Positions 1-5,239 of a stretch of DNA of 5,239 nucleotides are shown piece after piece (position 1 is the stretch's first letter; the number at the start of each line of letters is the position of its first letter). The DNA is taken from the NCBI GenBank assembly GCA_031261365.1, contig JAISJY010000101.1, positions 1 to 5,239 on the forward strand, read 5' to 3'. The position numbers and the translations under genes were made by a program. The DNA comes from Caryophanales bacterium (GTDB lineage: Bacteria; Bacillota_I; Bacilli_A; RFN20; JAISJY01). The notes beneath the pieces are model-generated. The model was not told where the DNA came from and ran no database searches. It worked only from the letters and a program-made list of their open reading frames with translations.

Positions 1-1
1 A

Positions 2-904
2 GAAAATGGTGAGTCTGACTGGATTAATGACTCTTCTTTTTCCTTAAGTGTTAAACATCTCAAAGCATATAAGTTTGCTTCTGGCGGTTTAGATACAACT
101 GAAATAATAGATGAAAAGTACGCTATTTCTACAGGAACATTAGAACACGGTCGGATTATGGTATTTTTTGTGAGTAAAAACTTTGTTATTCGCTCATTTA
201 ATAAGAATAATATTAATTTAAGGTTATTTTCAACTAGCAAAACTGTTAGTACTATTTTTGATTATGGTAGGTTAGTCCAAGAGATTTTCTCGGCTTTAGC
301 CTTTTATGAAACTAAGATAGGACCTTTTATTTATCGAGAAGAGTTTGATGTTATGGCAACAGGTGTAAATGGTTTTGCTATGGAGTATTCTGGTATTGTT
401 CAAGAGGGTTATGATTTTGATACTTCTTGGGGTGGTTATGAAACTGTTGCTCATGAAAGTGGACATCAATTCTTTTATTCTACTATTGGTTCTAATTCCT
501 ATTTAGACCCTTTTATAGATGAAGGGTTTACTAATTTTATTACTACTTATTGGTTGGGAACATCTGCTTTAGAAAGTGCAAAAAGCACTTATAAATCTTA
601 CTATTCAAATTATGGTCCAATTATAAAAAACATTGGTAATTCAATGGAATATTTTGATACTAAAGATGACTTTTTTACTTCTTTAGCTATTTATTATGGG
701 ACAACTGTTGTTTTATATGAAATGTTAGTGAAATATGGTTCTAGTAAAATAGATGCTTTATTGAAACTAATTTATGATACTTTCGCTTTTAAGAGTTTAA
801 ATAGAGAAGGTTTATTGTGGTGTATTGAAATGTCTTTTTCTTTAGAAGTTAGAAATACATTTTCAGAAGTTATTACAACAGGTTATATTCCTGATATGTT
901 TTAA
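2..904 (+). CDS. M1-family zinc metallopeptidase (aminopeptidase-like), C-terminal part; start is left of window
   Basis: The frame is open from base 2 to the TAA at 902-904 (300 residues), so the ATG at 158 is internal and the true start lies outside. The gluzincin signature is complete: zinc motif HESGH at residues 151-155 (bases 452-466), then exactly 18 residues to the third zinc ligand, Glu174 in DEGF. The substrate-binding GxMEN-like motif is GFAMEYSG (residues 124-131), the MEY form common in bacterial M1 enzymes. Tyr231 (bases 692-694) fits the catalytic tyrosine of the YxxG motif, here YYGT with Thr where Gly is usual. M1 enzymes hydrolyse N-terminal residues from peptides. The protein ends about 70 residues after this Tyr, so it has no long ERAP-type C-terminal domain. 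Localisation cannot be judged because the N-terminus is missing. It converges with the sugar operon and is probably unrelated to it. Family assignment is firm; substrate is unknown. Confidence 0.9.
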   Translation, partial: ENGESDWINDSSFSLSVKHLKAYKFASGGLDTTEIIDEKYAISTGTLEHGRIMVFFVSKNFVIRSFNKNNINLRLFSTSKTVSTIFDYGRLVQEIFSALAFYETKIGPFIYREEFDVMATGVNGFAMEYSGIVQEGYDFDTSWGGYETVAHESGHQFFYSTIGSNSYLDPFIDEGFTNFITTYWLGTSALESAKSTYKSYYSNYGPIIKNIGNSMEYFDTKDDFFTSLAIYYGTTVVLYEMLVKYGSSKIDALLKLIYDTFAFKSLNREGLLWCIEMSFSLEVRNTFSEVITTGYIPDMF

Positions 905-905
905 G

Positions 906-928
906 AAAGATAAGTTAATTTTATCTTT
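906..928. terminator. Weak AT-rich hairpin after the peptidase stop, possible bidirectional terminator
   Basis: Two bases after the stop codon, AAAGATAA (906-913) and TTATCTTT (921-928) form a perfect 8-bp stem with a 7-nt loop. The stem has only one G:C pair. No U-run follows on the plus strand, and only a short TTTCTT follows on the minus strand. It is the only hairpin of note between the two convergent genes and could end either transcript, but it falls well short of a classical intrinsic terminator. Confidence 0.3.
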
Positions 929-935
929 AAAAGAA

Positions 936-1027
936 CACTTTCACTTTATAAGTTGGCACATTTTCACTTTATAAGTTGGCATACTTTCACTTTATAAGTT
1001 GGCACAATTTTACTTTATAAGTTGGCA
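936..1027. repeat. Four-copy tandem direct repeat, exact 23-bp period, invariant 16-bp core
   Basis: The core actttataagttggca occurs identically at 943-958, 966-981, 989-1004 and 1012-1027, starting exactly every 23 bp. Each core is preceded by a 7-bp stretch that varies slightly: cactttc, cattttc, tactttc, caatttt. All differences among copies fall in the 7-bp stretches and none in the 64 core positions. The core contains a short dyad, ACTT-TAT-AAGT. The array fills most of the gap between two convergent genes, ending 8 bp before the stop codon of the MFS gene. Possible roles are a protein-binding array, a remnant of transposon terminal repeats, or a simple slippage repeat. The sequence alone does not decide between them. 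Confidence 0.95.
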
Positions 1028-1035
1028 TTTATTTA

Positions 1036-2208
1036 TTATCTATCATATTCATTTTGCTTATTTTCAATTAGTTCTTTTTTACATATCTTTGTAACTAATT
1101 CATTACAAATAAAAGCAATTATTTCAAGTATTAATAAGGTTATTGGAAAGACCATTAAAGAAAACCAATTAGTCAATAAACCAATTAAAGGAGGTAAAAC
1201 AATGACACCCAAAGAAGCACTTGCCATTTGTAAACCCATTACTGCACTGCTTGATAATTCTCCAAATCTTTTAGGTGTTTCATGCATCATTTGAGGGTAA
1301 TAAGGAGAAGCTCCTAAACCAATAAGAATAAGTCCTACTAAACAAAAATAACTTGGTAAAAATAAAAAGATAACTCCAATAATGCCTAACATACAACCAT
1401 ATCTTACTAAATTAAGAGATGATACCTTGATAGAAAGAAAGCCTGATAATATTCTTCCTAAACTTATTCCAATATAAAACAAAGAAACCCAAAGAGCAGA
1501 GGTTTCAAAATTGAGACCTTTAATAGTTACTAAATAACTAGAAGTCCATAAACCTGTAGCTTGTTCATAACCACAATAAGTTATAAAACCTAATAAGGCA
1601 AACTTAACTCCTTTAATTAGAAAAGCTTCTTTATTAGAGATAAACTTTTTATTTTCTTTTTCTTGATTTTCATGCCACAAAGGTAAAGAAAAAAACATAA
1701 TAATTGCTAAAGTTATTTGAATTAAAAAGATTATTCTATAACCACTTCTCCATTTTTGACTTGCTCCTAAAAAGAAAGACATTATAATAGGTCCTAAAGT
1801 AGCTCCAACACCCCAAAAGCTATGTAACCAATTCATGTGTCTAGCCTTATAATGTAAAGAAACATAATTATTTAAAGCTGCATCAATAGTTCCAGCTCCT
1901 AAACCTAAAGGAAAAGCTAACAAACACATTTGCCATAAGGAATTAGAAAAAGAAAAACCTAATAAGGCAAAAGATGTTAAAAGAGTACTTATTAAAGTTA
2001 CCTTACCTATTTTTAATTTAAGAATTAATCTACTACTTAATAATCCACTGATTAAAGTTCCCAAAGAGACAATTAAAGAAATAATACCCGCACTTGCTAA
2101 TTGAGCATTAATATCTAAATGTATCATTGGCCAAGCACTACCTAAAATAGCATCTGGCAAACCTAAACTAATAAAAGAAATATAAATAATAACTAATAAA
2201 AAAATCAT
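1036..2208 (-). CDS. MFS sugar permease, FHS (fucose/hexose:H+ symporter)-like, 12 transmembrane helices
   Basis: This 390-residue protein is complete. About twelve hydrophobic helices can be placed near residues 2-24, 38-59, 67-88, 91-112, 130-149, 157-177, 198-218, 235-255, 265-285, 286-304, 319-345 and 347-368, with a charged central loop at 178-197 (NQEKENKK). Features typical of FHS-type permeases are LGLPDAILGSAWP (15-27), GAGTIDAALNNYV (104-116), a WLHSFWGVGA stretch near 127-136, and ASPYYPQMM (300-308). The MFS loop motif is visible as GRILSGFLSIKV (251-262). It is expected in the cytoplasmic membrane as a proton- or gradient-driven sugar transporter. The ATG overlaps the stop of the upstream maltosyltransferase gene by one base (TAATG), and there is no good Shine-Dalgarno at normal distance, so translation is probably coupled. 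The neighbours suggest a glucose or alpha-glucoside substrate, as importer or exporter; this is inference only. MFS membership is firm, the FHS subgroup likely. Confidence 0.88.
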   Translation of the reverse strand: MIFLLVIIYISFISLGLPDAILGSAWPMIHLDINAQLASAGIISLIVSLGTLISGLLSSRLILKLKIGKVTLISTLLTSFALLGFSFSNSLWQMCLLAFPLGLGAGTIDAALNNYVSLHYKARHMNWLHSFWGVGATLGPIIMSFFLGASQKWRSGYRIIFLIQITLAIIMFFSLPLWHENQEKENKKFISNKEAFLIKGVKFALLGFITYCGYEQATGLWTSSYLVTIKGLNFETSALWVSLFYIGISLGRILSGFLSIKVSSLNLVRYGCMLGIIGVIFLFLPSYFCLVGLILIGLGASPYYPQMMHETPKRFGELSSSAVMGLQMASASLGVIVLPPLIGLLTNWFSLMVFPITLLILEIIAFICNELVTKICKKELIENKQNEYDR

Positions 2209-2210
2209 TA
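2206..2210 (-). promoter_or_regulatory. TAATG stop/start overlap coupling the maltosyltransferase and permease genes
   Basis: On the minus strand the TAA of the maltosyltransferase gene (2208-2210) shares one base with the ATG of the permease gene (2206-2208). The nearest GGAG (2231-2234) lies 22 nt upstream of the ATG, too far for a normal Shine-Dalgarno. Termination-reinitiation is therefore the simplest way to translate the permease. This supports both the start choice and a common transcript. Confidence 0.65.
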
Positions 2211-4274
2211 AATCTTAATTATTTTTACTTCTCCGGGTTGCATATATAACATTAAATTACCTTCAATGTCAAACTCATTTATAGTTCTTGGAGCTTCATG
2301 TGTGGAATAAATAAGAGTACCTTGATTAGCTCTTTTTTCTATTCTTTCATAAACTTTATCTAATCTAACATAAATAGCTTCAGCATAATCTACATTAGTA
2401 TGACCCACAATTAAGAAAGCAAAAGGAGAGCCTTTGCTTTCAACATAACCTACTCCAACTCCATTTTCTTTCATATGGGCAAACCATAAAGGGACAGCTT
2501 TATTAGAGTCTGTAAATAAATTAATAAATTGATTTCTAAAAGTAGTCAATAAGTTTAAGATATAAGGTAAATCAGTTTCATTTTTATAATGCATTGCATA
2601 TTTATCAAAGAGAGCTAGTTTACCATAATAGGCATCTTTTTTATTTAAAGAAAAAGCATCCTCTGGGGTACAGTCAATTCCTGTGTTCATCGGTTGAACT
2701 TCATATAATTCTTGTCCTGAATTAATAAAAGGAATACCATTTGGAATAAATAAGTTTAAAATAGTTAATAGTTTAGTCGTAGTGCCACCTCCTAAACGAG
2801 CAGTTGCTCTTTTAGTATCATGGGTTTCACAACAAGCGAAGATAGGTAAAGGTAAAGAAAAACTATTATAAAAGAAAGTTTGTAAACCAAACTCTCTTAA
2901 ACGGGGTTCTAACCAGAAACCATCTCCAATGAAAAGATTATAACCTAACTCTTTAGCAACTAAAGCATTTTTACCGTTTAATTCTTCTGCAATAAAACAA
3001 AAATCAGGGTCAATAATTTTAGCATTTTTAATAATTAAAGAAGTTAAAGGTTGAGGTATAGCATGACCCATATCAATTCTCATGCCATCGATTCCAAAGT
3101 TTCTTTGATAATTAGGAATAATATCGGCTAATAAGTCCCATAGTTCTTGATTAGGAATATTGCCAGGATTTAAACTTGATTTAGCAATATCAAACAACAT
3201 ATATGGTATTTCTTGTTTAGTTACAAAAGCTTTAGCAGCATTAGGGTGGTCTAAATACATTCTAAAAAAAGTAACATCACTCCAAGCAGGTTGACTATCA
3301 TTTATAACATCAGCAAAAGCAGGAGCAACTGTTAAACCAAACTCTTTTTCAATTACTTCTAAATGATTTAAAGTTGGATTATCTTTTAATATTTGTAAGA
3401 CTTCTTGCCATTTTTTAGGATTACTGTCTTTAGGATTTCTTTGAAATAACTTAATGAACTCTTTAACTTCACTACTAGCATAAACTAAAGGAGCATACTT
3501 AGCTTCAGCCACTGTTAATTTATCTACTCCATCAACAAAAGGGGTATGATAGATAGCTTCATCATCTTTTTTAATCCAATAAAACCAATCAGGATGTGAT
3601 TTAACTAAAACAGAATCTCTGGCATTAGTTCGCGGAATATAATCCATTGCCACTCTAATTCCATAAATATGACAAGCTTCAACAAAAGCTTTAAATTGTT
3701 CATCAACACTTAACTCTTCACCTGTAATTTGGTCAAATAAATCAGGGTCAATATTATAAAAGTCTTTAACCCCATAAGGAGAACCTAATTCTCCTTTTTT
3801 ATAAAGTCTAGTGTATTCGGCTATTGGTAGTAAATAGATTAAAGTAATTCCCATAGAAGCTAAGTAAGGAATTAAAGCAATTGATTTAACAAAAGTACCT
3901 ATATCTTTTAATTTATAAATGTTATTTAATTCTAAAGCTCCGGTTCTGTCATGGTCATAGGAAGCACTGGCACGAGGCATCATAGAATAGACAACACTTT
4001 TTTTAATCCAGTCTCCATTGCTATTTTCACCTTGAATTAAAGAGAGAGAATTGGAATAATTAATATCTTTTTTTCTCTTTTTTAAAATAGTTTTAATTAA
4101 TTCTATTAAATATTCATAAGGATTAACTAAAACATCTCCATCTCCGACTTCATGTTTGTAGGTTAATTTTAAATTATGAACCCAAATAGTTGGAACAACA
4201 TAATTAAAAACGGTTTTACTATTTTTCCTTTTCTGAACTTTTAAGACATCACTTAATTTTTCTAATGCTGACAT
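2208..4274 (-). CDS. GH13 maltosyltransferase (Thermotoga maritima MTase-like alpha-glucan transferase)
   Basis: This complete 688-residue protein is an alpha-amylase-superfamily (GH13) enzyme. From memory, it matches the T. maritima maltosyltransferase along its length, for example at DWIKKSVVY (88-96), HIYGIRV (202-208), IPRTNARDS (213-221), HPDWFYWIK (227-235) and QPMNTGID (527-534). That enzyme moves maltosyl units between malto-oligosaccharides; it is related to GlgE but needs no phosphate donor. Catalytic residues visible are the nucleophile Asp401 (GMRIDMGH), acid/base Glu430 (FIAEEL) and the transition-state Asp486 (ETHDTKR). Region I is DYIPRTNARD (from Asp211), not the DxxxNH of ordinary amylases. 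No signal peptide is present, so it should act in the cytoplasm. The start is supported by AAGGAG 7 nt upstream. It lies between an alpha-glucosidase and a sugar permease in one apparent operon. A related transferase or amylase specificity is possible. Fold and family are firm, exact donor and acceptor less so. Confidence 0.85.
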   Translation of the reverse strand: MSALEKLSDVLKVQKRKNSKTVFNYVVPTIWVHNLKLTYKHEVGDGDVLVNPYEYLIELIKTILKKRKKDINYSNSLSLIQGENSNGDWIKKSVVYSMMPRASASYDHDRTGALELNNIYKLKDIGTFVKSIALIPYLASMGITLIYLLPIAEYTRLYKKGELGSPYGVKDFYNIDPDLFDQITGEELSVDEQFKAFVEACHIYGIRVAMDYIPRTNARDSVLVKSHPDWFYWIKKDDEAIYHTPFVDGVDKLTVAEAKYAPLVYASSEVKEFIKLFQRNPKDSNPKKWQEVLQILKDNPTLNHLEVIEKEFGLTVAPAFADVINDSQPAWSDVTFFRMYLDHPNAAKAFVTKQEIPYMLFDIAKSSLNPGNIPNQELWDLLADIIPNYQRNFGIDGMRIDMGHAIPQPLTSLIIKNAKIIDPDFCFIAEELNGKNALVAKELGYNLFIGDGFWLEPRLREFGLQTFFYNSFSLPLPIFACCETHDTKRATARLGGGTTTKLLTILNLFIPNGIPFINSGQELYEVQPMNTGIDCTPEDAFSLNKKDAYYGKLALFDKYAMHYKNETDLPYILNLLTTFRNQFINLFTDSNKAVPLWFAHMKENGVGVGYVESKGSPFAFLIVGHTNVDYAEAIYVRLDKVYERIEKRANQGTLIYSTHEAPRTINEFDIEGNLMLYMQPGEVKIIKI

Positions 4275-4281
4275 ATTTTTA

Positions 4282-4287
4282 CTCCTT
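4282..4287 (-). promoter_or_regulatory. Shine-Dalgarno AAGGAG of the maltosyltransferase gene, overlapping the upstream stop codon
   Basis: The minus strand reads TAAGGAGT: the TAA (4286-4288) ends the alpha-glucosidase gene and its last bases are part of the AAGGAG that sits 7 nt before the ATG at 4272-4274. This fixes the maltosyltransferase start. It also means a ribosome terminating on the first gene covers the binding site of the second, consistent with coordinated translation. Confidence 0.8.
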
Positions 4288-5239
4288 ATATTTTTATAAC
4301 CATAGCTTCATATGGTCTTAAAATCCTTTTAATATTCTTATTATAATCATCATAATTATTAATTAATACTTCTTCAACTTTAAAATCAATATCTAAAAAA
4401 ACCTCTTTATCAAAGAAATTATTTATTGATAAAATAGTAGTATTCTCTAAAACTCTTTTATAGATAAATAAGTTAGTATCATTTTCAAATAACAATTCAA
4501 AATTACCATATATTATGACATCAGAATAAAGACTATTTCTTCTTAATTGAATACATTTCTTATAATAATTTAAGATAGAATATTCGTTTAATTGTTGGTC
4601 ATGAATATTTATTTCTTGTTGATTTCCGACTTCTTTTTGCCAAGGAATAGCTTTACTAAAACCACCATGTTCTTCATTAGACCACTGTAAAGGGGTTCTG
4701 GCATTATCTCTACTTGTTCTTCTTAAATAGGCAAAGGCTTGGTTAATATCTAAATTGTTTTTTTTGACTTCATTAATATAGTTTTGGTCTCCAACATCTT
4801 TGAAATCATTAAAATCATTATAAAAAACATTAGTCATACCTATTTCCTCACCTTGATAAATGAAAGGTGTTCCCCACATAAAATGTAAAACATTAGCTAA
4901 CATTTTACCAGATTCTTGGTGATATTTGATATTACCATATTGAGACATTAAACGAGGGTGGTCATGGTTTAACCAATATAAAGGGTTCCAGCCTTTATTC
5001 ATAATACCATTTTGCCATTTTGCAAAAGTTCTTTTTAAATCAACTAAATCAGTTTTTAATTCTTCATCTTTTTTATTAACAGAACCATAAGCCCCATTAG
5101 CCCAACAGTGATCAAAAGTAAAGACCATATCAATTTCTTTTCTAGAGTAACCTGAGTATAATAAAGCCTCCTCAGGACTAGCTCCACCTCCAACTTCACC
5201 AACTGTTAGTATATTATATTTAGAAAAGACATTTTCATT
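4286..5239 (-). CDS. GH13 alpha-glucosidase, oligo-1,6-glucosidase / dextran glucosidase type; start is right of window
   Basis: The frame is open from the window's right end to the TAA at 4286-4288, giving 317 residues of the C-terminal part. The Met at 5126-5128 is internal: the 37 codons before it encode family sequence, including ILTVGEGGGASPEEALLY (residues 10-27). Glu15 in TVGE (5195-5197) is the GH13 acid/base. Asp93 in WLNHDHPR (4961-4963) is the transition-state stabiliser. TPFIYQGEEIG and RDNARTPLQW are hallmarks of the oligo-1,6-glucosidase / trehalose-6-phosphate hydrolase group. About 302 residues follow the acid/base Glu, as in typical 550-560-residue members, so the C-terminus looks intact. 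The nucleophile and the residue next to it, which separates alpha-1,4 from alpha-1,6 preference, lie outside the window, so specificity is open. It is likely cytoplasmic, hydrolysing short alpha-glucosides to glucose. It is the first visible gene of the operon, 11 nt before the maltosyltransferase. Confidence 0.9.
   Translation of the reverse strand, partial: NENVFSKYNILTVGEVGGGASPEEALLYSGYSRKEIDMVFTFDHCWANGAYGSVNKKDEELKTDLVDLKRTFAKWQNGIMNKGWNPLYWLNHDHPRLMSQYGNIKYHQESGKMLANVLHFMWGTPFIYQGEEIGMTNVFYNDFNDFKDVGDQNYINEVKKNNLDINQAFAYLRRTSRDNARTPLQWSNEEHGGFSKAIPWQKEVGNQQEINIHDQQLNEYSILNYYKKCIQLRRNSLYSDVIIYGNFELLFENDTNLFIYKRVLENTTILSINNFFDKEVFLDIDFKVEEVLINNYDDYNKNIKRILRPYEAMVIKI

Noticed and set aside
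158..160. ATG as start of the peptidase gene
   Set aside because: The frame stays open to base 2 and the upstream codons encode plausible N-terminal-domain sequence. No Shine-Dalgarno precedes this ATG.
574..590. Hairpin AAGTGC-AAAAA-GCACTT
   Set aside because: It lies within the peptidase coding frame with no U-run after it, and is probably a by-product of the codons.
936..1027. CRISPR array
   Set aside because: The repeat core is 16 bp and the intervening stretches are 7 bp and nearly alike. CRISPR needs longer repeats and unique spacers of about 30 bp, and no cas genes are present.
943..1027. Promoter boxes inside the repeats (TTGGCA as -35, TATAAG/TATAAA as -10)
   Set aside because: On the plus strand the distance from TTGGCA to the next TATAAG is only 11 bp, and 34 bp to the one after. 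Neither matches 16-18 bp, and no gene starts downstream in that direction.
1022..1294. 90-codon plus-strand ORF starting with TTG in the last repeat
   Set aside because: It is a shadow of the permease gene, which has clear membrane-protein family features on the other strand. The encoded protein looks like nothing familiar.
2206..4290. Frameshift or gene split between the two neighbouring GH13 genes
   Set aside because: Both GH13 proteins have their own catalytic regions III and IV and their own C-terminal ends, so they are separate enzymes and not halves of one broken gene.
5126..5128. ATG as start of the alpha-glucosidase gene
   Set aside because: The codons beyond it encode the conserved TVGE acid/base region of the family, so the start lies outside the window.

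Overview
This window is low in GC (roughly 30% by eye). It carries four protein genes and one small tandem repeat array. Every Trp codon I checked is TGG, all four visible stop codons are TAA, and no in-frame TGA appears in the coding frames. This suggests a low-GC Bacillota/Mycoplasmatota-type bacterium that uses the standard bacterial code (Acholeplasma-, Izemoplasma- or Erysipelotrichia-like), rather than a UGA=Trp Mycoplasma or Spiroplasma. That placement is an inference; the window has no taxonomic marker gene.

Layout: (1) 2-904, plus strand: the C-terminal 300 residues of an M1-family zinc metallopeptidase whose start lies to the left of the window. (2) 905-1035: a 131-bp gap between two convergent genes. 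It holds a weak AT-rich hairpin (906-928) and an exact 23-bp-period, four-copy direct repeat array (936-1027) with an invariant 16-bp core. (3) 1036-5239, minus strand: three tightly packed genes transcribed right to left. They are a right-truncated GH13 alpha-glucosidase of the oligo-1,6-glucosidase type (4286-5239), a GH13 maltosyltransferase resembling the Thermotoga maritima enzyme (2208-4274), and a 12-helix MFS sugar permease of the FHS type (1036-2208).

The three minus-strand genes look like one operon. The first stop codon lies inside the ribosome binding site of the second gene (TAAGGAG), and the second stop overlaps the start of the third (TAATG). Neither GH13 protein shows a signal peptide where its N-terminus is visible, so the likely picture is cytoplasmic alpha-glucan metabolism: the maltosyltransferase redistributes maltosyl units among malto-oligosaccharides, the alpha-glucosidase releases glucose from short oligosaccharides, and the permease moves a sugar across the membrane. 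The transported sugar cannot be read from the sequence. No promoter for either transcription unit lies inside the window.

The most unexplained element is the 23-bp repeat array between the two convergent genes, where it cannot act as an ordinary promoter operator for either neighbour. I found no clear evidence of an entirely new multi-gene system.
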